A stretch of 64,000 nucleotides of DNA from Sarcocystis neurona (GCA_000727475.1 KL647304.1:226272-290271); one strand, 5' to 3'. Shown: positions 37,693-51,200, numbered from the stretch's first letter. Notes: a model not told the origin generated them from the letters alone. A program made the numbers and translations.

Positions 37693-39219
37693 TCAGATGA
37701 ATGCGTTTCCCTCTCCTAAGTGCTGTTCCTCTGTGAGCTCTCGCGCCTTGTTTCGCAAGAGGTTGACTTCATTTTTCAGCATTTCAATCTCCCTTTCTCT
37801 GTCTTCCAGTGCTCGTTCGAGATATTTTGTATAATTTGCGAGTTTCTCTTGATCCTGTATGGTGCGGTTCTTGTAAATGGATAGTCTGTTATTGAGAAGA
37901 GCTTCTTGTTGCTGCACCTCTTTGTCACGTGTGGTAAGTTGTTTGTAAAGATCCATTTCGACTTGTTGCACAAAGGAACGTTTTTCGCTGCCTGCAAGGG
38001 CAGAAAGCATGTGTAGTTTTCGAAAAAAATCGTTAAAATTGTCAACTTCTGACTCTGCCCAGCCACAGATCTGTAAAGGCAGAGTTCTCCATTGTTCATC
38101 CGTAAGCTGGCTAGTTACCACTTCCTTGGGAGTTTCAGCGACTTTCACAGGTTTCTGCCGCAGACGTCTCGCAAGCAAATCGTCCTTCTTCAGTGCTTCA
38201 AATTCGTCCACCGATTCTTCATCATCCGCAAGCAGCTGTGGCTGCTGTGCCGCGAGATGAAATGTTTTAGTTTCTGCCTCGTATCTGTCTGCTGAATTCA
38301 GACTGAAGTCTTTAAAGTGCTTCTTTCGCATGCACAGCAGTTGTCGACACCATTTGCGCAGCCCACCAGGAGCCACTTCTTCTGAGAAGCCTTGCTGCTG
38401 CTGTAACAACGCCTCTGCTTTTTCTATTTCCGCCACGCGGACAAAGAAGGAACGCAGCAGCACGCAGAGAAAGCAGGCAAGACATATAACACCTATAAAG
38501 AAGAGACTAGGAAAGACAGTGAAAGCAGCGACAGGCAGGTTTGCTTGAAAAACGTCTTTGACCGGAAAAGAACCAACCAACAACAGAAAGGAGCCTACAA
38601 ATGACTTCTGCATCGTAGAAAACCCGTTAACACGGTGGCCGAAAGAAAGGTGGCACATAAACGCGAGGCCGACGAACAGAAAAAACACAAGGAAGCACAC
38701 GTACAACAGCTGCTCGATGGCCTCCGTCACCGTGAAGAAAAGGGCGACTGCGCGTTTTCTTCTTTCAAACGAGCGCAGGAGACGCAGACTACCTAGCACA
38801 ATGAGTGCTCCACATATCTGTGCATAGGCCTCCACTGCGGCGTACGCAGAAGAGAAATAAGAATGAACTTTTTCTAGAGACTGATATTGCATTCCTACAG
38901 TACCAGCGAGGTACTCGCGGAAACCATTTGTAAAAATGACGCTTTGAGACGGAGACACAGAAAATGCCATCCACGCCAGCACCGCAGAGAGAAAGCACAA
39001 CAGCAGCAGCACGTCGAAGAAGTTCGACAGGTAGTCAACGAAGTACACGCTGCACGTGAGCCACAGATTGGTGTCGACGCGCTCTGCCGGATACGAACGA
39101 CAGAAACGACAAAACTTCACTATTCCGGCAACAACAAAATAGAAAGAAAGAAGAAGTATCACCACTTGCAGCACCAACGGCGCGATTCGCGGCCATCCAC
39201 TCAGGTCGTACGGCTGCAG
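37693..39219 (-). CDS. Gene B last exon: TM2-TM6, pore and C-terminal coiled coil
   Basis: Acceptor GTACACAG, then an uninterrupted 508 codons to TGA at 37693. Within the exon, TM2 is at about residues 13-35, TM3 66-88, TM4 131-149, TM5 171-191, pore helix 203-215, filter VGS 215-217 and TM6 229-259. A linker with acidic patches follows ([11 protein letters not shown]), and then a heptad-rich coiled coil at about 412-498 ([20 protein letters not shown]...). Human PKD2 also assembles through a C-terminal coiled coil. I see no clear EF-hand. This exon sits on the repeat-poor side of the composition boundary. Confidence 0.9.
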   Translation of the reverse strand: MQPYDLSGWPRIAPLVLQVVILLLSFYFVVAGIVKFCRFCRSYPAERVDTNLWLTCSVYFVDYLSNFFDVLLLLCFLSAVLAWMAFSVSPSQSVIFTNGFREYLAGTVGMQYQSLEKVHSYFSSAYAAVEAYAQICGALIVLGSLRLLRSFERRKRAVALFFTVTEAIEQLLYVCFLVFFLFVGLAFMCHLSFGHRVNGFSTMQKSFVGSFLLLVGSFPVKDVFQANLPVAAFTVFPSLFFIGVICLACFLCVLLRSFFVRVAEIEKAEALLQQQQGFSEEVAPGGLRKWCRQLLCMRKKHFKDFSLNSADRYEAETKTFHLAAQQPQLLADDEESVDEFEALKKDDLLARRLRQKPVKVAETPKEVVTSQLTDEQWRTLPLQICGWAESEVDNFNDFFRKLHMLSALAGSEKRSFVQQVEMDLYKQLTTRDKEVQQQEALLNNRLSIYKNRTIQDQEKLANYTKYLERALEDREREIEMLKNEVNLLRNKARELTEEQHLGEGNAFI

Positions 39220-42200
39220 CTGTGTACACACACAAACACACAAAATGCAAGAGGAGATCAGAGCATACAAACGTATACTTCAAGAGGTCACTGATAGTTC
39301 ACTGGAGTGACATGCTTGCAAACGTTTAATCGTTTGCAGGCCCACAGGTACAATACCACCTGCAGTTGATAGTGAAAAATGATGCGATAAAACTATGTAT
39401 GCTAGTGTGTCCATGTATATGGACGTGGCACGTCTTGTAGGGTTGTACTCCTGTTTACTTTGGTAAGATGAATGAACTGCGCGTCTATTGCTGTATAACA
39501 TTTTGGGGGAAACACGGTCCACATACGGAGGCGGACATGAACGGATATCTACAAGTCGACGAGTGGAGACGTATGCAGGGGTGGATGCGCCTACACGTAC
39601 ACATATGTACGCGTGGTTGCCTGCTTCTTCTTCGACCTGCGCCGGTTGGACGCGCGTACGTGGGTGCAGGATGCAACTGCGTAAACCTCTGCAGCTGCAC
39701 CGCGTATCGGTGGGTTCTGCTTCCCTGGTGGCTAGAATACGTCAGGGTTCTTGCTATTCACATTTATACTGAAGATGGGCGCTAGAGACAGAAGGGTAGA
39801 GGAACGAGAGAAGCAGACACAGCCGAATAGTTGCGAACGGACAATCGTTTCTTGAGGCTTCCTCCTTGCTCCTTCTGCGCCTGCAGACTTTCAAGGTGCA
39901 GACAAAAGCCGTTACTAAAGAAGTGAGTATATGACCACTTATACACGTATCCTCACACGAGAATATACATCTTGTACAAGTGGACATGGGCAGCTACGGA
40001 GACTAACATCGCGATACGCAGTTATGTGTGTACACATGCATACATGTTGTCTACGCGCGGGTAGTTAGAGAGCTCCATTGCAGACGAAGCGCCCTGCACC
40101 CCCAACCCATACATAGACCAGTACCAAGGATTATATCACTAATGCGTACAATTATACATATTTACACGGCAGAATACAAACGAACACATATATTTCTCTC
40201 TCTCTATATATATATATATGTATATATGCATATACGCATACATATACATATGCGTACGCCGCCCTGCGTACCCATTTCCGTGCTCGCACGTCCGGCGAGT
40301 CTGTGCTAGAGGATATGAGTCGTGCACCGGATCACCCAGCCAGACGTATACTTCTTTTCATCCGTCTAACCGTTGCCATTCTCCGCTTCGAGACATTTTC
40401 TCCCGTCCGTACTCGTGCGAGCATTCACTCTCAACTCCCCTCCATGTATTCTGTCGGTCGTTCGCTTCTTCTCCACTTTTTTTCCGCATCTGCCTCGCTT
40501 TCAGCTTCTCTGCTCCCTTCTCTATTCTCTTCCCCCTCCTTTTCTTTCCTCTGTTTCCATCCCGTTCTTTCCTGACCCTTTCTTCTCTCTTTCTACTTCT
40601 TCTCGCTTTCTTCCTTCCCTGATTTTTCTCTACGTTTCCATCCCATTCTCTCCTGAGCCTTTCTCCTCTGTTCCTGCTATTTCTTCTTCTGCCCCCTGTT
40701 CTTCCTTTTCTGTCCCTCCCAGCACGTTTTACGCGAGTCCTTTTCATTTTCTCTCCTGTCCCGGTTTTTCGTCTTTTGTCCTTCCTTTTTCTCCTCCCCC
40801 TCTCCTCTTTTTGTCGTCAGCCCCTCCTCTCCGTCGCGGCTATCCTCAGTTGCCTCTCCAACCCTTCCTAACTAGGTTCCGTCGCTCCGCTCGTATCCCC
40901 GTTCCATCCTTTCTTGCCTCTGCCTGCCGCTTCTAGCCTCTTTCACTCCTTTGGCCCTCTCTCCTTCCACTGCCGTCGCTCTTTCCCTCCCCTTCCGTCC
41001 CCCTTTCTCGGCTCTCCTGCTCCTTCCCCTTCTCCTCTACCTCTGTTGCTCTTCTCTCGTGCGTTTCTTACGCCGATGCTGTTGACTTGGACGTCCGTCC
41101 GAACGGCTCCTGCAGCGTCTCCTTCTGCCTGCGCTTCTGTCTCTTTGATGAAAGAGATGCAACAGCTGCTGTACTGATTCTGCTGCAAGTTGTTGTTGTA
41201 GAGGCCGAAGGATATGGACAACTTCTGCACGACGTCTCTGAACGGTTGCATGCTGCCGAGGTGCTGCAGCGTCGCATGCAGAGAAGTGGCATTAGCCGTG
41301 GCGTTCAGATAGTAATCGAACGAAGTAGGAGCCACAGAGTCTGAAGGAAGAAACTCCAGCGCAAGAGGGAACGTCGGCTGGGTAGATCTGCTGCTGGTGC
41401 TGAACAGCTGCAGCCGCAGCCGCACTGGCATTGGCGTTAGCATGGCGTTCCAACTATTGATAAGAAACGGACGATATCTCTCATCTGCAGGAGAGAAATG
41501 CGAAACGATGCGGCAGTGGTTCACAGCAACAACTAGACAAAGAAAGCCGTCACAGGGTCTCAGCAACAAAAACGTAGGAAACGAAGACGGCGGAGGGCAC
41601 TGAAGAGCAGAAGGTCGCGAAGGAAGAAAAAAGGCGCACACGAAGAAAGGAGGAAAACGCACACACAGCCGAGGAGGCAAAAGCAGTTCAAGGAGAGGGC
41701 GAGCGAAACACAGAGAAAAATTTTAAGAAAAAAGAGAAGCAGAGAGAGAGAGAAGCAGAGACGCAGAGACGCAGGACAGCAAGTCCTGATACACAAGGAA
41801 GAAAAGGAAGGAGCCAAAAAACAGACAACAGCTGGAGACAAAAGGTGGAGGCACACAGCGAAAATCGAGAGAGAGAGAGAGATGGAAATGAAGGACGAAA
41901 TGAGGACGCAGAGATGTTAAGCCATAAAAGCGTATAGTAAGAGAGAGGGTCAACCACTTAGGTAAACGGGAAACGTGGCACTCAGAACCACGTTTCCACG
42001 GCAAAAAGAAACGAGGGAGAAGAAACAAGATGAGATAGACGAATAAGATCAAAAAAAAAGGGGGAAGCTGCAAGATTATACACACATGAGAAGCAGCGTC
42101 CTCCTCATCCACGGACGCATCTTTTTGATATAAAATGTGCTCACGTGCCCAAGTGCTAGTTTCTCGCAGTGCGATGTCCCTTTCTCGAATACGCCAAGGG

Positions 42201-45200
42201 AGATGGTGCAGAAGGAAGGATTAAAGAACGGGAAAGAAGAAAAGGAAGGACCGGAAAAGGGAGAAACGGAAAGGAAGCCGTTGAAGGCATCAAGACAACG
42301 AAGAAGAAGAAGAGCGACAAGAAAGATAAGGAAGAGCAATCTGACCCGAGCAAAGCCAGAGGAGCTACGGAGACGCGCTGCAGAAGAGGAAGAAACGGGA
42401 TCACGTCTTTTCACGCAGCGGGACAGGAACTCCTGGTGCACCCGTTTTACATGTGTGGGGAGGGAGGTGATCATCGTTGCGGAAGACGAAACAGGAGACG
42501 CGCGTTCTATGTGAAGAAAATAGAGACCGGAGACACGAGAGTACAGAGAAGCAAAATAAGAAGGGGACGTAGGAACACAGAAGAAATGGGGAACGTATGG
42601 AGAGTAACGCGGAGAGTGCTCGTTCCCGTAGCCATAGCCGTACGCAGAGAAGCAAATTTGAACAGTCGAGACCCATACGTATATGTATATACATACTGAA
42701 AGTGAGACAGAGAGAGAGAGAGACGCAAGGAACAGTCATAAGAAAAGCGAAACAAATAGAGACTGGACAGAAAAGGAAGAAGAAAAGTTCACAAAGCGAC
42801 GTATCTACAGAAAGTAGAGAAAACAAGAGGAACGGACTGGGGGAGACGGAGAAGACAGAGGTGCTCCACACACATGGGGATGTCCTAGACGCAGCTGCTG
42901 TCTTGACGCACAAACGGAAGCATCAGCGGAAAACAAAGACCGCCGCGCACAAACTTCGAGCAGAGGCTCCGCGAACGAAGTGGCCACGGGGACGCGCTGC
43001 GGAGAAGGATTCAGGAAGAGAGTCAGACAGGCCAGAAAGCACCAGAAGAAAAGAGGCGTGAGGAATAAGCACATCCACGTAGCCACAACTAGCGACCCAC
43101 CAGGGAGAGAACAGGTTGCAGCAAATTACCAAAAAAGACACCTAAGACACAGAAGTCCCCTAAAACTATTTCATCTGAACACTTCTCTGTCTGCTGTCGC
43201 GGTGGTCCCTTCTGGATAATTCTGCGTGGTGGTGCGCAGGAAGATGTCAGTGAACAGACGCGATACAGAGGCAGCACGAAGGAACGTACAAAGACGCACA
43301 TATCTATATGATTGAATTCATCTGCAAGTATACATATATGTGTATCTTTGTGTGGGTCTCGACTGTTCGCATTTGCTTCTCCCTGCATAAGTTTAGGAAT
43401 GTATAGAGCGGGGTGGAACCCAATTACACAGGCATACACGCAGACGCGGACGTGAAAATGGATGTGTGGACGCGTAAAGGCGCACCTCTTTGTGAGAAGT
43501 GCGGCTGCAAAACTGCGCGTGTGGACAAGGGAAGCAGAAAAACGAGCAATTTCGTAAAGTTGTCGGCACGCATGAAAAAGGTGCTGCTGTACTGTGAAGA
43601 GGTACACGGACGCACGAATAGAAAAGTGTAAAATTGCACGTATGCCTAGAGGTGGTGCTGTTAAGTTGAATGTATACGCGGATAAGTAGACGAGCGCCTG
43701 CACGCATCTGTGTAGGGAATCGCCCTCTGCAAAGGTGTCGGCATACACACAGCGTCGTGGAGTCACGTCGACACCTACATACCTACGCAGAGAGAAACAG
43801 AGAGAACGGGGGGAGATAAACAGGCACACATTTTTGTGAATTCGCTCACGCTGTGTCTGTGATCCCCCTGGTCACTGACGTTTCTTCCCGGTGTCTCCTC
43901 CTCTTTCTCGAGTGGCCTCTTTTGTATCGTACCTTTGAAAGTAGTAAGGTTGGAGTGGAAGACCTCGTTGTACTGAGAAGACCCGGTGGTGTTGACGAGG
44001 AAAAAGGTCAACCCTGTTGGGGAAGAAAGCCAGGCGTGCACGTCGTCGACTGTTGCGATGGTAGAGAAGTTTCGCGGTTCTGCTGCCACGTACACGCGAA
44101 GGGGAGCGAGACCTGCAGGGGCAGCAACAGCGTAGCACGAGCAGCGGCGCGGCAGCAGCTCGAGCGGTTAGTCAGTCGCACGCGCGCACGTGCGGCAGCT
44201 GGCAGAACTGCAGCAGGAACTCCAAGGACTCTGCTGCCGGGATGGGGGAGGAGGTTTTCATTTGGTGTGTACCCACGTATACAGGAAGGCACAAGAGAGG
44301 TGCTATGAGTGGACGTGTTCCTCCTTTTCTACGCAGAACGTTTTGATAAATGGAAGTCTCTGCGTGCACCTGGGGACGAGCAGTGTTGGACGGCAGACCG
44401 TTGGCATGCGGAAAATCGGGGTTTCGCTTGTGACGTGCCGGTGCGACGTGGGCGTGCGAGGAAGAACGCCCCACGGCAGCAACAGCAGGACTGCACGTGT
44501 GCAGCACTGGGGCAGTAACACTGGCGGCAGCACATGGCGAGCAGCAGCAGCAGCAGGTGCCGCTGCAGCAGGACCACACGAAGGAGGAAGGCCCACGGCC
44601 GCTCCTCTTGGTGCGACACACGAGTATATTCAGGAGCAATGCTCCGTAGCTCGAACAAAACGTGGAGCGCTCGTACAGCAGCACGTCTTTTCATCTGCTG
44701 CAAAGGAGACGAACGTATGCCGTGGGACCGGGCCGACGGCCATACGGAAAAGACCTGGCGCAGCCATGCCCGCAGCGGCACCAGCAGCAACGGAAGGAGC
44801 GACCGTAGAATACTGCTGTGACGTAGCAGCAGGGTAGAACGTGTGCTACAGCGACATTAACAGGAGTAAGTGCTGGAGAGGAGCAGGAAGTACATGCACG
44901 TCACGTGAAGGGGTGGGGGAGTCAAGGCTGCTGCGAGCGTGGAAGACGGCGCGGCCTTCCGCAGGATGACCAGCAGCAGCAAGAGAGCGGCAGCGGGTAC
45001 TGCCGCCTGGCCACGAGTTGGGTCAACAGCAGGACTTGCTCCGCACGGTGCAGTAGCAGCACACTAGCAACAAGCAATGCAGCAAGAATACATACGCGGG
45101 GAACGCAGAAGCAACAGCAACAGCAGCAGTTCAGCAAATAAAAGTTCCAAAGTAGCACCTGCACCACCAGCAAGGGCGGTGGAACAGCACATGCTGCAGC

Positions 45201-48200
45201 AGTTACAGCAGCAAACGGAAGCCGGATCAGCATCGCCACCGGCAATCACCGGCTCAGCAGCAGCAGCAGCCACCTCAGCAGCAGCAGCAGCAACGCCAAC
45301 AGTAGCACCAGCAGCACAGCAGCAGCAAGAAGAAGAAACCCCTGCGGCACGTCTCAGTGTTAGTGCCAGGACGCCCGAAGCGGCCACGCACAGACATCCG
45401 TTCAACCGTCCCGCATGGCTGACTATCTTTGTCTTCCTTGATGAATACCGCTGCCACAGAACGCGACAGGCCGCAGGGGGCTCTATACTTGTTCATGCAA
45501 CCTGAGATACAGAAAACGTAAAATCATATTCCCGTCTCACACCCCTGTTCCTATATACAAGCATATACATAGATATACATATATATATATTCATATCTTT
45601 CTCTGTCTATCTCTCTATATACATGTGTCTTCTTCAATATACATATATATGTATATATGTGTATATGTATATATATATATATATATATGTATATGTATGT
45701 ATCTTTATCTTTGTATATACATATATCTTGTCCTACATATATATATATACATATATTTATATGTATATATATCTTTATATATACCTATATGTTGCCCTAT
45801 GTATATATATATATGTATGTATGTATATCTCTCTAATATATATATATATACATCTTTACTTATACATATACAGATATATACGTATATGTACACGTTTTCC
45901 TGTGTATCTCTCTCTACGTACACATATCTTTCTCTGCCTGTATCTATCTGTGTCTACACGTATATACATATGTGCACCAAGATCCACACATAGAGGCACG
46001 TGTGCAGTTCAGGATCGCTCCAACGGGAGTCGAGCTTCCGACTATATTACAGACCAGCACAACTCCTGTGTACGAACAGATACAAGAACACGCGTACGTA
46101 CATGGATGATATATATTACTATAAAACAACGCCTAGCGGCCTCTAGACATGCGTATACACCTGCATATGTGTATCCACACTTGCACACCAATACACAAAT
46201 ATGTATGTAGATATGAGAGATAGATACATGTATTTTAGAGAGAGGCACACACACGGCAGTCCACCTCCCCACTTCCACACATGTATACACACACACACAC
46301 ACATCCACCCAGAGACAAATATATAAACTTGTGTACATCACAAATACATTCAAACAGCCACAAATACATGAATACATAAACTTGTGCACATCTCAAACAC
46401 ATCTCCACACTTCCTTTTCTGCTACGCATACGAGTGCGGCATACACACACACACATATCTCACATGGCGCATATCTATCTATCTATATACATGTACATAT
46501 ATATGTGAATATATGTACAACAGTCTATATATATATGTATATATGTACAGCAGTCTGAATACATACCGAGTTGCATCCGCACATTTATAACTACACATAT
46601 CTGTATCTCAGATAAGTACATGGCTCTCTCATTTCCGTGTATAAATGCGCACGCAGATCCCTGTTTCACATTCCCCGGCAGATCACCGCCTCCTCCCCTT
46701 GCACGTGTATGTGCGTGTGGACGAGCCATGGCACATAGACACACACGTCAATGTCTACGTTTTCACCCAAGGAGAGGTCGTCCGACTCCGACGCCCCGGC
46801 CGATGAGAGACAACCCCGCCACTACGTCTTCCTCTTCGCCTCACATAACTTCCCCTCGTTGCATCGTTTTTGCCTGATCCACGTGCCAACGCATTCCGCG
46901 TGTCCTTTTCTAGCGGCCCGCGCGTGTGGCGTCGGTGTCTGTCTCTCGACGGTTCTCGCTGCTGCAGTCTCCCACTACGGTGGCGCAGCTTGCAGACCTC
47001 GTCCAAGACTGCACTGCGTTTGCGTACACACTTTCGGCCGGCTTTCTTCGTCGCCATCCGACTCCTCCGCTACGCGCGCTGTGTATGTGTGGAGGCCTCT
47101 GCGCTACCGCGCGCTGCGGCAGGTGTCTACACGCAGCCCTTCCTGCTGGGGAGCTCCCAGGCGGAATCAGGAGGTCCTCCGCCTTCCTTCTCCTGCGCGT
47201 TGAGAGGACCCTCTTGGTATTCTCACAAGTTCGTCAACTCTGCAAATCAATCTTCATCCTGTGTTCCTCCTTCCCGTCGACAGGAACAACCCACCCACTG
47301 CGTCGCACTGCCCGCCACACACAAAAGTGTATACATATCTACACAGAGATAAGACGCAGCATCGTTGCATGCGTTTTTAAGTCATCGCGCGCCACGCGTT
47401 GCTCGCTCTCTCTGTCTCTTTTCTCTCGCTCTGGCCTGCAACGCTTCACACGCGTGTCTGCGGCTCGCCCCTCGCCTGCGTGGCAGGTGTGTTCGAGACT
47501 CCGCTTGCAGCAGAGGCCTCTTTCCTCTGGTGGGACGGCAGGTGACAGACATGGCTTCGTCTTCCCAGGCTCCTACCCCACACGTTCTTGTAGCCAAAAT
47601 TGTCCTAACACACTCCTACACATCCCTGCCCTCTTTCCCTATACACAGACATCCCTGTCTTCTAGTCTAGCGCCTCTCCACGTGTGCAATGCGTGACGAC
47701 GTATCAATAACTCTATATACATACACATGTATGTGTATATATATATATATGTAGATACACGCATGCGTACATATATAAGTATATATATATATGTACATAT
47801 TTGGATAGGAATAAGCTGCTTGAGATTGCAGCAATCACAGGATAGGCGGAATGCGGTTTGCAAGCGACGGTGTTGCGCACATGTATATATACGCACACAA
47901 ATAAGAGAAGACATCGGTACGCACATCGTTCCCTATGTGCGTCCTTCGGTAGATCTACGAGTCTACATTTACCCCACCACAAGGTGACAAGTGCCGCTCG
48001 CAGGTGCTGACGCCTGTACACACGTAATAGCCGTCTCTACTTACACACATACATACATACATGCATACATACACACGTAGACCCACACACACCTACTTTG
48101 AAAAGCGGGCACATGTATGTCAGTCCACACACACTCACACACACATACATATGCGCGTATAGAAACATCTGTATGATACTCCACTTTGAGAGAGACAGAT

Positions 48201-51200
48201 GTCTATATACCAAGAGAAGGATCGTCGAAGATAACCTGCTGCAACGGGGGCAGCCACGTGGTTTGAGCCAGAGCTGCTTCAACGGTCTGCTGCATTCCGA
48301 GCGCCACCGTTATCATATTTTGCATGCAGGCGAGGATCACCAGCGTTGTGACGAAGACTATGCAGGCGACCTGATGCCAGGCCACCTCTTCCTCTCTTCC
48401 TTGTGTGTATTCCACGACCGTGTGCACCTGTGCAGGGAGTGGCGACAGAAACCAGCAGCAGCAGCGAAACTATTTCCCAGCCAGAGCAGCCTCAGCCGCA
48501 GTCCGCGGCAGCAGCAGCAATTAGTGCTTCACCATCAGCAACAGCAGCAAGGGACGAAGACGGAACGGCAGCGGAGCTGCGGCCAAGCTCTGCTGTCAGA
48601 CAGGAGCAGCAGCCAGAGCAGCAGCGGAAGAGGCAGCAGCAGCCGAGCCGAAGCAACAGCGAGGGCGGCAGCGGAGGAGGCCGCAGCAGCAGCCGAGGAG
48701 CAGTCGAGCATGGGCGGCACAGCGGAAGAGGCAGCAGGAGAAACATTGGGGCGAGGAGCAGCAGCAGCAGAAGAAAAAGGTTGTCGACTGCCGCCGCCGC
48801 CCGGCAGGGCACACAGCCGGCGAAGCGTTACAGCAGCAGGGACTTCCAACACCAGCGTACAGAGTGCGAAGGCGCAGTGCGGGCTGCTGGAGGTGCAGCA
48901 GTGGAACGAGCGTAAACAGCAGCAGGCGCCGCAGGGAATAGACGGGCAGTTGCAAAGCACCAAGAGAAGCAACAGCAGCAGAAGAGTCGGAGACGGGACC
49001 CGCAGACAAAAAGGGGACACAGCGATGCAGCACGCACAGCAGCAAAGTAATACCTGTAGGAGAAGCAGCAGCAGGTTCGCAATACACTGCCGTTACTCCA
49101 GCTGCGCGGACGCTGCAGTAGGTGGGTCGATAGTAGAGACACCAGAGGAATGAGCAGAAGCCGTTCACGCAGCAGGTCGACGTAAGAGAAAAGAGAAAGA
49201 AGTGGCAGGTCTGTCTGGAGGTGCTCCTACGTGAAACCGTTTACGAGTATGACCTGACCGAATACGTACGTGGGTGTGTCTGTATGCGTAGTACCTGTAT
49301 GTGTATGTATGTATCTATACGTATGTATACGTACGTATGTAGGCATGTATCTCTATGTATATATTGACGTGTGTATGTGTATGTGTGTGTATGTATGTAT
49401 GTGTGTGTGTGTGCGTTCCTTTATATATACATATATATGCGTGTACGTACGATACAAATACGAGACACACACAGAGACACGCAGACAGACAAAAACGCCC
49501 TGCTAGGCTTTTGAAATGCCGACAGGCGTGGTGGACGTCTGGTGCGTTGGGGGAACAGCAGCTACGGCTGCGGCTGCCGAGGCTCTTGCGATGCTGCTGC
49601 TGCACACGCCCAGCAGCAACACGCCAGTAGACGTGCAGCAGCAGGACACCCGAGAAGAAAGCAGAGCAGCGTATAGCGTATACGCGCAGGCAGAAGACAA
49701 AGCCGAAATAGAAATGTGTGGGGTTCGACGCAAGTAGAGAGGCGCATGTGGACGTGTCTCTCACTCTATCCATGCTTGGCAGTGTTTCCCCGAGACCTTG
49801 CTGGTAGTAGTAAGCAGCGTCATACTGCTGCGGGTAATAGTAGTAGAGATTCTGATACTGCTGGGCGGCGGCTCCTTCGTACGCTCCTGCTCCGTACTGC
49901 TGGTAGTACGCCGCTGCAAAAAAAGAAACATGCACGCCAGAAGGGCCGCTACAGCAGCAGCAGCGTCATCGCGAAGCACAGAACCGGGAAGAGAGAATCC
50001 GACACAGCAGCAGCGAAGCAGCCGCTGGCGACGCAGCCGCTAACGAAGCAGCCGCGGGCGAAGCAGCCGCTGACAAAGCAGCCGCTGGCGAAGCAGCCGC
50101 TGGCAAAGCAGCACCACTCCACCGACAGCAGCAGCACTTCAGCAGAAACAGCAAGCAGCAGCGAAGGAGGAGAAACAGCAGCAGCAGAGGCGCCGCATGC
50201 GTTGCCAGACAAACGAAAAGGTCCAACAACGCACAGCAACGACGCATGCACTACCCCACACTACATTTCGTCGATATAGACAGTCAACCACACATACACA
50301 CACACACACACAGAGAGAAACACAGGCGTACACAAATATATATACATACATGTCTACATATATACATATGTATGTATTTGTTCATACGTAGACGTGTATA
50401 TATCTGTGTACGTACCCCTGCTGGTACACGAGGCTGTAGCGCAGCAATAGAAGGACGACACGTCCATGTGCACCCCCGTAGCCCTGGACACACGCACCTA
50501 CACACGTCTACGCATAGGCGCATAAATATTTTGGTGTACCTTAGCCGACTGTTAGAGACCTACGTCTGCACATACGTATGTATAGATCTTAGCGCGTGAA
50601 CGTCAAATATACAGATAGATGTGTACAACGTTCTGTACGTGCATGCGCCCAAACGCTGTTCTGGCGTGCTGGCTCACGACGCTTTACCAGCTGCTCGAGG
50701 ATCTACGTAGCCCTGAACCGCATACGGGTTCTGCATGCCCATTGCACTCCACAGCCAGTCGGGATAGCGAGGCGGTCGCATTTCATCTTCTTCTTCCTCA
50801 TTCTCGAAAGGTTCTTCATCTTTTGTCGCCGCTTTCGCTTTTTTCCTTCGTTTTCGCTGTCTTCTACCTGCGTCTCCGTCGCCACTGTCCGACCCCGTCT
50901 CGAGCAGCTGTTCCTCTCCTCCTTCGGCCAACTGGCGCCACGTGAGTCCTTCACGCAGGGCACGGAAGAAGTTGCGCACCGCTTGCTGCATGCGTTCGGG
51001 ACGGGTGCGCTTCAGCTGCTGCAACAGCAAGCACGGCCACAGCAGCAGCACAACAACAGCAGCAGCGAAGGCGCACACCGTCGCATCAACAGCAGCAGCG
51101 CAGCCACACACGCAGCCACCGGTGCCACCAGCAGGAGTGCTAACAACAGCGTCAGGGGAAACAGCGGCGCAACAGCAGCGTCACTGCCCCCGGTCGCCCT

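Larger units (their letters stand above)
44113..48210 (-). other. 4.1-kb intron of gene B, largest in the model
   Basis: The acceptor side (44113-45340) is packed with AGC/CAG units on the plus strand, i.e. CTG on the sense strand. Next come a TA-rich microsatellite (45546-45970), mixed CA/TA tracts to 46620, and a CT-rich stretch at 46640-47690 with long overlapping plus-strand frames but no recognisable protein. More TA and ACAT repeats lie at 47709-48170. Confidence 0.65.
48428..49764 (-). other. Intron of gene B
   Basis: The acceptor side (48435-49100) is an interrupted CAG array on the plus strand (CTG on sense). The middle (49280-49470) is GTAT/GTGT microsatellite. The donor side (49510-49730) again has CAG units. 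The plus-strand 351-codon frame at 48098-49153 is a product of the array. Confidence 0.65.

Noticed and set aside
46926..47696. 256-codon plus-strand frame and two overlapping frames in the large intron of gene B
   Set aside because: All three plus frames are open together in CT-rich sequence, which points to composition, and no family was recognised.
48098..49153. 351-codon plus-strand frame rich in Gln and Ser
   Set aside because: It is a shadow of the CAG array, antisense to gene B and overlapping its TM1 exon.
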